From Oribacterium sp. (GTDB lineage Bacteria > Bacillota_A > Clostridia > Lachnospirales > Lachnospiraceae): a DNA stretch of 64,000 bases. Each line of letters opens with the position of its first letter. Position 1 is the first letter of the stretch. The DNA lies in contig SFND01000013.1 in the NCBI GenBank assembly GCA_004554245.1, positions 1-64,000 on the forward strand, read 5' to 3'. The translations under genes were made by a program, and so were the position numbers. Under the pieces are notes generated by a model that had not been told where the DNA came from, ran no database searches, and saw nothing but the letters and a program-made list of their open reading frames with translations. Shown one piece after another: positions 41,822 to 49,970 of the stretch.

Positions 41822-42957
41822 TCCTTTCTATAGAGAAGATTCTCCTCGGTTTCCATGTCGAAGACGTGGGCACGATCCATATCGAAGTAGAGCCGGAGCT
41901 TCTCTCCCACCTGCGTCTGGTTCGTCGGCTTCAGACGAACGGCACAGGTCGCCTGCTGTTCATCGAAATAGAGGATGACCTCGGAACCGAGCATCTCACG
42001 CGTCACGACCGTCTCCTCGACATCGACGCTGTTCTCCGCGAAGCCGCCCTCAAGGGCATCTGCTTCTTCATAGATGTCCTCCGGACGGATGCCGAGGATC
42101 ACGCGGCGACCATCGTACTTTTCTCCGATGTGGCGTGCATGCTGGCCGGTGAGGTAGACCTTTCGGATCGGGCCGGTGCCGGCGAAGATGAGTGCGGTGC
42201 GGTCCCGTTCGACTGAAACATCACACTCGATGAAGTTCATCGACGGAGAGCCCACGAAACCGGCCACAAATTTATTGATCGGGTTATCGTAGATCTGCTG
42301 TGGTGTGTCTACCTGCTGGATGAGACCGTCCTTCATCACGACGATCTTCGTGCCGAGGGTCATCGCCTCGGTCTGGTCATGGGTGACGTAGATGATGGTC
42401 GTGTTCAGCTGCTTATGCAGCTTCTGGAGCTCGACGCGCATCTGCCCACGCAGCTTCGCATCGAGGTTACTGAGCGGCTCATCCATGAGAAAGGCCTTCG
42501 GCTGCCGTACGATGGCGGCGCCGATCGCGACACGCTGCTTCTGTCCGCCGGAGAGTGCGACCGGCTTCCGATCGAGCAGCTGCCCGATCTCCAGGATATC
42601 CGCCACCTCGCGCACCTTCCGGTCGATCTCCTGCTTCGGCAGCTTCCGAACCTTCAGTGCATACGCGATATTTCCATACACCGTCATGTTCGGGTACAGC
42701 GCGTAATTCTGGAAGACCATCGACATATCCCGCTCACCCGGCTCCAGGTAGTTGCAGAGGTTTCCATCGATCCACAGCTCCCCATCCGTGATCTCCTCGA
42801 GCCCCGCGATGAGACGAAGCGTCGTCGACTTACCGCATCCGGATGGTCCGACGAACACCACGAACTCATGATCATGGATGTCGAGGTTAAAATCCTTTAC
42901 GCCATAATGCGTTGCATCAAATTGCTTACAGACATTTCGAAGTGCAATTTCTGCCAC
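41815..42957 (-). CDS. ugpC: Glycerol-3-phosphate ABC transporter ATP-binding protein UgpC
   Basis: About 380 residues of the MalK/UgpC group: Walker A 'VGPSGCGKSTT', signature 'LSGGQKQRVAIGAAI', Walker B 'AFLMDEPLSNLDAKLR', and C-terminal TOBE regulatory domains. The start is GTG at 42957, read VAEIALRNVCKQF with AAAGGAGGATATAGA just upstream. The ~63-codon extension to 43146 has no family match and covers promoter-type sequence. First gene of ugpC-A-E-B-Q. Confidence 0.95.
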   Translation of the reverse strand: MAEIALRNVCKQFDATHYGVKDFNLDIHDHEFVVFVGPSGCGKSTTLRLIAGLEEITDGELWIDGNLCNYLEPGERDMSMVFQNYALYPNMTVYGNIAYALKVRKLPKQEIDRKVREVADILEIGQLLDRKPVALSGGQKQRVAIGAAIVRQPKAFLMDEPLSNLDAKLRGQMRVELQKLHKQLNTTIIYVTHDQTEAMTLGTKIVVMKDGLIQQVDTPQQIYDNPINKFVAGFVGSPSMNFIECDVSVERDRTALIFAGTGPIRKVYLTGQHARHIGEKYDGRRVILGIRPEDIYEEADALEGGFAENSVDVEETVVTREMLGSEVILYFDEQQATCAVRLKPTNQTQVGEKLRLYFDMDRAHVFDMETEENLLYRKEW

Positions 42958-43152
42958 TCTATATCCTCCTTTGCAGTCATCTGGACTGCACCTTCTTTTT
43001 TCGGAACTGGCTTTCCAGCCAGGTGCAGCTCCGCCTGCTACAGCCGAACAGCTTATGAAATCTGCAGAGCAGAGATTCTCTGTTTCGACAGCGGAACGTT
43101 CGCACGCCCCATATATAACCACATCGGACGGGATGGCATCTATCATGCTGTC

Positions 43153-43179
43153 GCTAAATTTACGTAAAATAGAGGTAAG
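43153..43179 (-). promoter_or_regulatory. Possible Pho-type direct repeats upstream of ugpC
   Basis: On the minus strand CTTACC, TTTACG and TTTAGC start 11 and 10 bases apart, about 200 bases before ugpC. The spacing and base pattern resemble Firmicutes PhoP boxes and the similar set before ppx-ppk. A TTATATAT tract follows near 43117-43124. Weak matches. Confidence 0.35.
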
Positions 43180-43247
43180 GCGGTAGCGGATACCTGCAAG
43201 TAACAGTTCAGACAGGCAGGGGACTGTTCCAACTTCAAAATATGTGA

Positions 43248-43276
43248 TTGCTTATTTCCTATAAATACGCTATACT
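43248..43276 (+). promoter_or_regulatory. Promoter of tRNA-Cys
   Basis: TTGCTT, 17-base spacer, TATACT, about 38 bases before the tRNA 5' end. Confidence 0.75.
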
Positions 43277-43314
43277 ATGGGAAGTCGAAAAACGATGCAC
43301 TGCATCGCAGATAT

Positions 43315-43385
43315 GGCGAGATAGCCAAGTGGTAAGGCATGGGTCTGCAACACCCTGAGCGCCGGTTCGAATCCGACTCTCGCCT
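43315..43385 (+). tRNA. tRNA-Cys (GCA)
   Basis: Acceptor stem GGCGAGA / TCTCGCC, D-loop AGCCAAGTGGTAAGGC, anticodon loop CTGCAAC with anticodon GCA on a GGGT/ACCC stem, and T-loop GGTTCGAATCC. The 3' CCA is not encoded. It has its own promoter and terminator. Confidence 0.95.
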
Positions 43386-43387
43386 CG

Positions 43388-43430
43388 AAAAAAAGAGGAC
43401 ATCTACTGTACAGTAGATGTCCTCTTTTTG
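43388..43430. terminator. Terminator after tRNA-Cys
   Basis: A perfect stem AAGAGGACATCTACTG / CAGTAGATGTCCTCTT with a T-run, starting three bases after the tRNA. Confidence 0.95.
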
Positions 43431-43533
43431 TATTCTCAGAACAGCCAGAGCGCCGAATGCTTTAAGTCGGAGAACTGATGAGCTGTTCATAACGTGGCTT
43501 GTTCCTTCTCCATCAGCAGTCGCGCATTGCAAG

Positions 43534-43713
43534 CTATTTATACAGCGGGATGACTTCGATCGTCGTCTGTGCGATCTCGATCGTCTCTTCTTCCTCTAGG
43601 GTGACGATGATAAAGCGTTCTGCTTCTTCAAATGAACGGGACAGCTTCACGAGATTATCGATCAAAAAGAAAAGTTGTCGTCGACTATACTCGACGGCTT
43701 TGATTCTGACCAC
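43534..43713 (-). CDS. Possible 59-residue protein
   Basis: A minus-strand frame with GTG at 43713 encodes about 59 residues, VVRIKAVEYSRRQ...LVKLSRSFEEAER, then a Glu-rich segment and VIPLYK. It looks like a genuine small soluble protein (mixed helix and strand) rather than an antisense shadow, since no gene lies opposite. But the ribosome-binding site is unclear and no family is recognised. It may be the tail of a decayed longer gene. Confidence 0.3.
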   Translation of the reverse strand: MVRIKAVEYSRRQLFFLIDNLVKLSRSFEEAERFIIVTLEEEETIEIAQTTIEVIPLYK

Positions 43714-43774
43714 CTAAAGAAGTAGGTAGCCAGCTCTCTGGATCTTCTGGCTGAACGGTTCCGAAAGAAAAAAT

Positions 43775-43806
43775 GGCCAGCCCTTTTCATCGGGCTGACC
43801 TCTTTT
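43775..43806 (-). terminator. Terminator after the RlmI-like gene
   Basis: GGTCAGCCC / GGGCTGGCC stem followed by ATTTTTTC on the minus strand. Confidence 0.85.
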
Positions 43807-45033
43807 TTACTTCTCGTCACATACCTGGAAGATATAGAACTTGAGATAATAAGAGTTTTCATCACCAGACCAGAGGATCGGGTGATCGCAGGCCTGGGTG
43901 CGGTACTCGATCTGGCGGAGGCGACGATGTACGGAGCCGGCCGCTTCCGCGATGGTCTTCGTGAAGAGCTCCGGTGTCATGAAGTGGCTGCAGCTGCAGG
44001 TGGCGAAGTAGCCACCATCCTTCACAAGCTTCAGGCCCTGCATGTTGATCTCGCGGTAGCCGCGGATCGCGGCCTTCGTCGCCTCGCGGGACTTCGTAAA
44101 GGCCGGCGGGTCGAGGATGACGACGTCGTACTTCTCGCCGCGCGCATTCAGCTTCGGCAGCTCGTCGAGCACATCCGCCACACGGAAATGCACGGTGTCC
44201 TCGAGATGGTTTCGCTTCGCATTCGCCGTCGCCTGCTGGATCGCGAGCTCCGAGATATCGAGGCCCTCGACCTCCGCTGCGCCCGCGATGCCGGCATTTA
44301 GCGCGAAGGTACCCATGTGCGTGAAGCAGTCGAGGACGCGCTTCCCCTTACAGATCCGCTGCATCGCCCGCCGATTATACTTCTGATCGAGGAAAAATCC
44401 GGTCTTCTGTCCATTCACGACATCGACCATATACTTGACGCCATTCTCCGTGATCTCGACATTCGTGTCAAACTCCGGGCCGATGAAGCCCTTATACACG
44501 TCCATGCCTTCCTTCTTTCGAACCGGCGCGTCACTCCGCTCGTAGATGCCGCGGATGTGGATGCCGTCTTCCCGGAGGATCTCCACGAGATCCTCGAGAA
44601 TCATCGGCTTCAGACGATCTATGCCGAGTGCGAGCGACTCCACCACCAGCACATCCTCATATTTATCGACCGTGAGTCCCGGCAGCCAGTCCGCCTCACC
44701 GAAGATCACACGGCAGGCATCCGTATCCTCGCCCATGACGGTCTTCCGGTATTCCCACGCTGCCTTCACGCGATCACGCAGAAATTCCGCGTCGATCGGC
44801 TCCTTCCGCCAGCGGCTCAGCATCCGCACGCGGATCTTCGAGTTGTGGTTGATGAAGCCATAGCCCATGAAGAAGCCGTCGAAATCCTCTACGCGGACGA
44901 TATCCCCGTTCGCGTAGTCACCTGCGTACTGGTCGATTTCATTGTCGAAAACCCAGGCACCGCCCGCCTTGATCGTGCGGCCCTCGCCCTTACGCAGAAT
45001 CACCTTTCCATCTGAAACCAATGATGTTCCCAT
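43807..45033 (-). CDS. Class I SAM-dependent rRNA methyltransferase, RlmI-like
   Basis: The 408-residue protein has an N-terminal PUA domain ('GEGRTIKAGGAWVFDNEI'), a middle EEHEE-like domain and a Rossmann methyltransferase with 'RVLDCFTHMGTFALNAGIAGA', 'DVVILDPPAFTKSREATKAA' and a 'CSCSHFM' motif. This is the RlmI/YccW family that forms m5C in 23S rRNA, or a close relative. ATG at 45033 follows AGAGGTGACT. Confidence 0.9.
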   Translation of the reverse strand: MGTSLVSDGKVILRKGEGRTIKAGGAWVFDNEIDQYAGDYANGDIVRVEDFDGFFMGYGFINHNSKIRVRMLSRWRKEPIDAEFLRDRVKAAWEYRKTVMGEDTDACRVIFGEADWLPGLTVDKYEDVLVVESLALGIDRLKPMILEDLVEILREDGIHIRGIYERSDAPVRKKEGMDVYKGFIGPEFDTNVEITENGVKYMVDVVNGQKTGFFLDQKYNRRAMQRICKGKRVLDCFTHMGTFALNAGIAGAAEVEGLDISELAIQQATANAKRNHLEDTVHFRVADVLDELPKLNARGEKYDVVILDPPAFTKSREATKAAIRGYREINMQGLKLVKDGGYFATCSCSHFMTPELFTKTIAEAAGSVHRRLRQIEYRTQACDHPILWSGDENSYYLKFYIFQVCDEK

Positions 45034-45056
45034 AGTCACCTCTCTTTTTTCCTGAT

Positions 45057-45084
45057 TTGCAATTTAGCGCACTTGTGTTATGAT
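45057..45084 (+). promoter_or_regulatory. Promoter of the PHP gene
   Basis: TTGCAA, 16-base spacer, TATGAT, upstream of 45216. Confidence 0.5.
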
Positions 45085-45122
45085 TGCAAGCAATTTAGAA
45101 GTGTTTCTGCGCGCTTTTTCGA

Positions 45123-45162
45123 GGCCAATGCAGACGGCAGTGCTGCGGCACCCGCCCGCGAC
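45123..45162. repeat. Intergenic GGCCAATGC / CACCCGCCCG element
   Basis: GGCCAATGC, a short GC-rich stretch, then GGCACCCGCCCGCG. Same layout as 27612-27655 and the minus-strand copy at 4738-4779. It lies in the leader of the PHP gene. Confidence 0.65.
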
Positions 45163-45215
45163 ATCCACGAGCCGCGCGACCCGGCGATTCCGAGGCGTTT
45201 TCAGAGAGGTTTACT

Positions 45216-46034
45216 ATGTACGAAATCAAATGTGACACGCATACCCATACACTGTACAGTCGGCACGCATTTTCCACGATTGCGGAGAATGTGAAGGAGG
45301 CAGCGGACACCGAACTCGAGCTGCTCGGCTCCACCGACCACTTCTCAGCGATGCTCTGGCCGGATGTCGAAAATGCGAAGAACTACCAGTACCTCGCGAA
45401 TGCACCGGCGACCTGGCCACGGACCTGGATGGGCGTGACGCTGCTCGCGGGCTGCGAGGTGGATATCGTGGGGCTGGACGGCGCGCTCTTCGGCGAGGAC
45501 ATCCCGAATACGACGTCGATCGTCGGCGACGCGTATAAGGAGCCGACCACGCTCTACGAACACACGACCCGCCAGATGGATTACGTCATCGCGAGCGTGC
45601 ATGGCAAGTCCTTCATCGGCGATGCGTCGCGCGTCACACTGACGGACATGTATATCAAGGCGCTGTCGAAGCCGAAGGTCTTCATCCTCGGCCATGTCGG
45701 CCGCACCGGCCTCGACGTCGACTACCGTGCGCTCGCAGAGGCGGCGAAGGCGATGCATAAGTGCCTCGAGGTGAACGAACACAGCTTCGGCTTCCCGTGG
45801 AGCGGCGGTGTCAATAAGGATCGCTGCCGGCAGATCCTCGCGGCCTGCGCGGAGGTCGGCTGCCAGATCACCATCGCGACCGACGCACACATCGCACCGC
45901 ACATCGGAAAGTTCGAGGAGACGAAAAAGCTCCTTACGGAAGTCGGATTCCCGGAGGAGCTCATCGCAAGCCGCGACCGGCAGAGCTTTCTCAGCGCACT
46001 GAAGGAAAGCGGTGTGAAGGACCTGCTGAAATAA
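45216..46034 (+). CDS. PHP-domain phosphoesterase (YcdX-like)
   Basis: This 272-residue polymerase-and-histidinol-phosphatase-type hydrolase starts 'YEIKCDTHTHTLYSRHAFSTI' (metal-binding HxH at residues 8 and 10). Later ligands are in 'STDHFS', 'ASVHGKSF', 'GHVGR', 'EVNEHSF' and 'TDAHIA'. It is probably a trinuclear-metal phosphatase; the substrate is unknown. AGAGAGGTTTACT precedes the start. Confidence 0.88.
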   Translation: MYEIKCDTHTHTLYSRHAFSTIAENVKEAADTELELLGSTDHFSAMLWPDVENAKNYQYLANAPATWPRTWMGVTLLAGCEVDIVGLDGALFGEDIPNTTSIVGDAYKEPTTLYEHTTRQMDYVIASVHGKSFIGDASRVTLTDMYIKALSKPKVFILGHVGRTGLDVDYRALAEAAKAMHKCLEVNEHSFGFPWSGGVNKDRCRQILAACAEVGCQITIATDAHIAPHIGKFEETKKLLTEVGFPEELIASRDRQSFLSALKESGVKDLLK

Positions 46035-46066
46035 AAAAATGGGGGATCATACCCCCATTTTTTTAT
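46033..46066. terminator. Bidirectional terminator
   Basis: AAAAAAATGGGGG / CCCCCATTTTTTT perfect stem between the convergent PHP and rpiB genes; it overlaps the PHP stop and rpiB 3' end. Confidence 0.9.
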
Positions 46067-46530
46067 GCCTCGTCGGCCACCTTCAGCTTCTGAGTCGCCT
46101 CGATCTCCATGATCTCGTCGACACGTCTCTGGTGACGGCCACCCTCGAAGGTTGCGCCGGTCCACGCATCGACGATCTGCTTCGCCGTCTCGATACCGAT
46201 GACACGTGCACCGAAGCAGATAACGTTCGAATTATTATGGCGCTTGCTCATCTCTGCGGAGTACGGCTCGCTGCAGCAGCACGCGCGGATACCCTCGACC
46301 TTATTGCATGCGAGGCTGATGCCTACACCGGTACCACAGATGGCGATGCCTCCATCCACTTCACCGGAAGCGACCATCTTTCCGACACGATAGCCGGAAA
46401 TCGGATAATCGAAGCTCTCCGGAGAATTCGTGCCGACATCGATCACCTCGATGCCCTTCCCCTCGAGGTACTCCTTGATCTCATTCTTCATCTCAATCGC
46501 TGCATGATCGTTGCCAATGACTAATTTCAT
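46063..46530 (-). CDS. rpiB: Ribose-5-phosphate isomerase B
   Basis: This 155-residue RpiB/LacAB protein has 'KLVIGNDHAAIEMKNEIKEYLEGKG', 'GGIAICGTGVGISLACNKVEGIRACC' (catalytic Cys in ICGTG) and 'RHNNSNVICFGARVIG'. It interconverts ribose-5-P and ribulose-5-P. Full length and monocistronic. Confidence 0.95.
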   Translation of the reverse strand: MKLVIGNDHAAIEMKNEIKEYLEGKGIEVIDVGTNSPESFDYPISGYRVGKMVASGEVDGGIAICGTGVGISLACNKVEGIRACCCSEPYSAEMSKRHNNSNVICFGARVIGIETAKQIVDAWTGATFEGGRHQRRVDEIMEIEATQKLKVADEA

Positions 46531-46817
46531 AATTCTTTCTCCTCGTCCGCTCGCTGAATGCGCCTTGTGTTTTTGTTAATTTTTAAACAGACTTTTGCCT
46601 GTATCACCTGCAGTATAGCATAATTTTTACATGAAGGTGAATCCGTACTGTCACATACATAAGAAAAACGCCACAAAGCGAGCTGTAAATGTACACAAAA
46701 ATTTACTTGTATATTTGTACAATGTGCTATATCATCAATGCATGATACAGATAAATGAACGCTGTATCAGGAAGTGTCGATAAGCACGAACGATAATACA
46801 AACAAAGGAGGTTTGTT

Positions 46818-47060
46818 ATGAAGCTTGTAAATGTCAATAATGTAGAAGGTCTCTTCGAGGTGCTCGATAAGTGCAAGGGTGATGTATATCTCGTTTCCAA
46901 GGAAGGCGATCGTATCAATCTGAAGTCTAAGCTTTCCCAGATGCTCTTCACAGCAAATCTTTTCACGAAGGCCAACATCAACGAGCTCGAGCTCATCGTG
47001 GCAGAGCCGGAGGATATGAAGCGTGTCGTTGATTTCATGATGGGTGGCGCAAATATCTGA
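46818..47060 (+). CDS. Small conserved protein of unknown function
   Basis: This 80-residue soluble protein reads MKLVNVNNVEGLFEVLDKCKG..., with 'EGDRINLKSKLSQML' and 'ELELIVAEPEDMKRVVDFMM'. Similar short proteins occur in Lachnospiraceae, sometimes mislabelled as poly(A) polymerase; no function is established. A very strong AAAGGAGGTTTGTT and its own terminator indicate a well-expressed single gene. Confidence 0.75.
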   Translation: MKLVNVNNVEGLFEVLDKCKGDVYLVSKEGDRINLKSKLSQMLFTANLFTKANINELELIVAEPEDMKRVVDFMMGGANI

Positions 47061-47125
47061 TTTTAAACGAAATGAGTATACGAGCTGCTGATGCCCTGGT
47101 TCACAGGACCGTTCAGACAGCTCAT

Positions 47126-47166
47126 AAAAGAGCCCGTGGAGCATGCGTTCCACGGGCTCTTTTTGT
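47126..47166 (+). terminator. Terminator after the small conserved gene
   Basis: AAAAGAGCCCGTGGA / TCCACGGGCTCTTTTT stem-loop. Confidence 0.92.
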
Positions 47167-47180
47167 TTATACTTTTTTAA

Positions 47181-47211
47181 TGGGGTCAGACCCCCTTACG
47201 AAATCCTTAAG
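47181..47211. repeat. REP-like unit, left copy flanking uraA
   Basis: GGGGTCAGACCCC followed by CTTACGAAATCCTTAAG. Its reverse complement matches 29 of 31 bases of 48692-48722 on the other side of uraA. Confidence 0.85.
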
Positions 47212-47215
47212 ATGA

Positions 47216-48649
47216 TTACTTTTCCTTCGTGCTGCCGTCGTCCATCATGTTCTGCTGGCCAGCCTTCTTCGCGAGCTGCCATACGAGGGACTCGCCCTGC
47301 GCGATTTCGAAGTTGACGCCAGTGTCGTTCGGCTCGTCCTCGATGAACTCGTAATCCTTACCAGGGAGGATCGCGTTCAGCAGGATCCCGACGAGTGAAC
47401 CGGTCGCGATACCGGAGAAGTTGATGGTGATCGCACCGAGCGGAATCACGATCGCACCAGCGGTGGAGTAGTTGATACCGATCGCCAGTACGAGGATGAG
47501 TGCTGCGATGATGACGTTACGTGACTGGGAGAAATCCACCTTCGTCTCGACGACATTACGCACACCGACAGCAGAAATCATACCGTAGAGTACCAGGGAG
47601 ATACCACCGACCGTTGCGGACGGCATCACCTCGATGAGGGCTGCAAACTTCGGGCAGAAGCTGAGCAGGATGGCAATGCAGGCGGCCAGACGGATCACCA
47701 TCGGGTCGTACACCTTCGTCAGCGTCAGTACGCCGGTGTTCTCGCCGTAGGTTGTATTCGCCGGTGCACCGAAGAGGGAGGCCAATGTTGTTGCAAGGCC
47801 ATCACCCGTCAGTGTACGATGAAGACCCGGATCCTGGATGAAGTTCTTGCCAACCGTCGAGGAGATCGCGGAAATGTCACCGATATGCTCCATCATCGTC
47901 GCGAAGGCGATCGGCACGATGGTGATCACGGAGGTGATCAGCAGGGAGGAATCCAGGCTTCCATCTGTGAAGAGTGAGAATACGGTACGTCCATACTCGA
48001 TCGGAAGGCCGAACCAGGCTGCCTCTGCGACTGGTGCGAAATCGATGAAGCCGGCGATAGCGGCTACGAGGTAGGAACCGATGACGCCGAGGAGGATCGG
48101 GATAATCTTCACCATGCCACGTCCCCAGATGTTGCAGACGACGACGATGACGATCGCAACGAGTGCGATGCCCCAGTTGCTGGAGCAGTTCTCAACTGCG
48201 GACTTCGAAAGGTTGAGACCGATGGCGATGATGATCGGACCAGTCACGACCGGCGGGAAGTACTTCATGACCTTCGAGGTACCGAAAGCACGGAAGGCCG
48301 CGGCCAGTACGAGGTAAACGAGACCAGCACACGCAACACCGAAGCAGGCATAGCGGAGCAGATCCGGCTCACCGTTCGGTGCGATGGCTGCATAACCAGC
48401 CAGGAACGCGAAGGACGATCCGAGGAATGCCGGAACCTTCTTCTTACTGATGAGATGGAACAGCAGTGTGCCGAGACCGGCAAACAGCAGTGTCGTCGAC
48501 ACACTTAAGCCAGTGAGCAGCGGAACCAGCACCGTCGAGCCGAACATGGCGAACATGTGCTGGAAGCCGAGAATCAGAACCTTGCCGGTGCCGAGCTTCT
48601 TCGCATCATAGATGCCCTCTTCACCGATTTTTACAGCTTCTTTACTCAT
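47216..48649 (-). CDS. uraA: Uracil permease / uracil-xanthine permease family
   Basis: This 477-residue NCS2 transporter has about 14 membrane segments, with 'LGFQHMFAMFGSTVLVPLLTGL' near the N-terminus, the central 'MMEHIGDISAI' motif, and 'TTYGENTGVLTLTKVYDPMVIRLAA' in the substrate region. The Glu in 'MEHIGD' and the 'GENTG' motif fit UraA-type uracil-proton symport. AAAGGGGATTTTT precedes the ATG. It is bracketed by two inverted REP-like units and has an attenuator-like hairpin in its leader. Confidence 0.92.
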   Translation of the reverse strand: MSKEAVKIGEEGIYDAKKLGTGKVLILGFQHMFAMFGSTVLVPLLTGLSVSTTLLFAGLGTLLFHLISKKKVPAFLGSSFAFLAGYAAIAPNGEPDLLRYACFGVACAGLVYLVLAAAFRAFGTSKVMKYFPPVVTGPIIIAIGLNLSKSAVENCSSNWGIALVAIVIVVVCNIWGRGMVKIIPILLGVIGSYLVAAIAGFIDFAPVAEAAWFGLPIEYGRTVFSLFTDGSLDSSLLITSVITIVPIAFATMMEHIGDISAISSTVGKNFIQDPGLHRTLTGDGLATTLASLFGAPANTTYGENTGVLTLTKVYDPMVIRLAACIAILLSFCPKFAALIEVMPSATVGGISLVLYGMISAVGVRNVVETKVDFSQSRNVIIAALILVLAIGINYSTAGAIVIPLGAITINFSGIATGSLVGILLNAILPGKDYEFIEDEPNDTGVNFEIAQGESLVWQLAKKAGQQNMMDDGSTKEK

Positions 48650-48691
48650 AAAAATCCCCTTTCATTTACACCCTCTGAAGCTTACGGCCAT

Positions 48692-48722
48692 CTTAAGAAT
48701 TTCGTAAGGGGGTCAGACCCCA
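48692..48722. repeat. REP-like unit, right copy flanking uraA
   Basis: CTTAAGAATTTCGTAA then GGGGTCAGACCCCA. Inverted relative to the copy at 47181-47211. Confidence 0.85.
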
Positions 48723-48746
48723 TTAAGATTTTCTTAAGGCCCATAG

Positions 48747-48787
48747 AAAAGGCACACGAGAGAGGAAATAGTCCCCCCTGTGTGCCT
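48747..48787 (-). promoter_or_regulatory. Attenuator-like hairpin in the uraA leader
   Basis: On the minus strand AGGCACAC...GTGTGCC is followed by TTTTCTATGG, between the promoter and uraA. Uracil permease genes are often attenuated (for example by PyrR), but I do not recognise a PyrR site, so the mechanism is open. Confidence 0.5.
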
Positions 48788-48859
48788 CGGATCGTTCTAT
48801 TCTGTTGGCCACGATATAATGCCCATATACGCTCCAGAATTATTTACATGATTTCTGAC

Positions 48860-48888
48860 AGTATAACACAGGGGCATAAATATGAAAA
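48860..48888 (-). promoter_or_regulatory. Promoter of uraA
   Basis: TTTTCA, 17-base spacer, TATACT on the minus strand. Confidence 0.5.
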
Positions 48889-48911
48889 CCAGATTCTAAA
48901 AATTTTATAAA

Positions 48912-49029
48912 CTGATGATTACTCCTCCTGGCCCTATCTCTGGCCTGTGGTTGGCCAGAGATAGCCCTTCGGGCACCGGGCACAGCCCGGTGGGATGTCG
49001 CTACGGAGTAATCTGATAATTACTCCTCC
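48912..49029. repeat. ~101-bp hairpin insertion with 17-bp direct repeats after sdaAA
   Basis: CTGATGATTACTCCTCC (48912-48928) and CTGATAATTACTCCTCC (49013-49029) differ at one base and flank two strong stems: CTATCTCTGGCC / GGCCAGAGATAG and CACCGGGC / GCCCGGTG. The right direct repeat is the native 3' end of sdaAA (encoding its last residues and stop), so the left looks like a duplicated target. This suggests a small mobile hairpin element. Confidence 0.65.
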
Positions 49030-49907
49030 GCTCCAAAGACCTTTTCTTTCAGTTTGCGACCGGTCGGGGTGGCGGCGAGGCCGCCGGCGGCGGTTTCCTT
49101 GAGGGCACTGTTCATCATGTCGCCGACGGACTGCATCGCGCCGATACACTCGTCAGCCGGGATATAGGCGCGGATGCCGGCGAGGACCATGTCCGCGCTG
49201 GAGAAGGCGATCATGATGCCGGAGACATTTCGCTTGATGCATGGGATCTCGACGAGGCCGGCGACCGGGTCACACGCGAGGCCGAGCTGGTTCGCGATGG
49301 CGATAGCGAGGGCGTCCGCGCACATGTCCGGGCTGCCGCCCATAAGCTCGACGAGCGCTGCAGCGGCCATGCCGGAGGCACTTCCGCACTCGGCCTGACA
49401 GCCGCCGGTCGCGCCGGCGATCGATGCGTTTTTCGCGATGACCATGCCGAAGGCGCCCGATGTAAACATGGACATCACGATGTCGCTCTTCTCTGCTCTT
49501 CCTTCCTTATAAAGAGAGACGAGGCAGCCCGGAAGGATCCCGCAGGAGCCAGCTGTCGGGCTCGCAACGATGCGCCCCATGGAAGCATTGCACCCAGCCA
49601 CACTGAGCGCCCGTGCCATCGCGCCGGTCATGAAGCTGCCGGAGAGCCCGCCACCGGTACGCTTCGCGTAGTCGAACATGTGGTAGCCCTCGCCGCCGGT
49701 GAGACCGGACATCGATACCTGGTCCTTCGCAGAGCCGGACTCCACTGCCTCGCACATGACGTCGAAGCTTCGCTCCATCCGTGCGTAGAGGGTCTCCGGA
49801 TCGGCTTCCGCCGCAGCGGCCTGATCTGCCAGCACGATCTCGGATATTTTCATCTTCTGCTTCTTCGCCGCCTCGATGAGCTCGGCGATGGAATCGTATT
49901 TCAGCAT
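49020..49907 (-). CDS. sdaAA: L-serine dehydratase, iron-sulfur-dependent, alpha subunit
   Basis: The 295-residue protein has 'MSGLTGGEGYHMFDYAKRTGGGLSGSFM', 'VASPTAGSCGILPGCLVSL' and 'EIPCIKRNVSG', with Cys residues for the [4Fe-4S] cluster. It converts L-serine to pyruvate and ammonia with the beta subunit encoded upstream. The separate-subunit form is typical of Firmicutes anaerobes. Confidence 0.95.
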   Translation of the reverse strand: MLKYDSIAELIEAAKKQKMKISEIVLADQAAAAEADPETLYARMERSFDVMCEAVESGSAKDQVSMSGLTGGEGYHMFDYAKRTGGGLSGSFMTGAMARALSVAGCNASMGRIVASPTAGSCGILPGCLVSLYKEGRAEKSDIVMSMFTSGAFGMVIAKNASIAGATGGCQAECGSASGMAAAALVELMGGSPDMCADALAIAIANQLGLACDPVAGLVEIPCIKRNVSGIMIAFSSADMVLAGIRAYIPADECIGAMQSVGDMMNSALKETAAGGLAATPTGRKLKEKVFGAEE

Positions 49908-49970
49908 GGGAATCTTCTCCTTTCATTATGGTGATGCTACGGATTGCGCTGCTGTCTGAAAGGCTTAGCA

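Noticed and set aside
42958..43146. 63-codon N-terminal extension of ugpC
   Set aside because: The GTG at 42957 has a perfect ribosome-binding site and begins at the family's usual residue; the extension is non-homologous.
48650..48911. Purine-type riboswitch before uraA
   Set aside because: TATATGG and ATTATAT words occur but not the three-way junction pattern; only a terminator hairpin is supportable.
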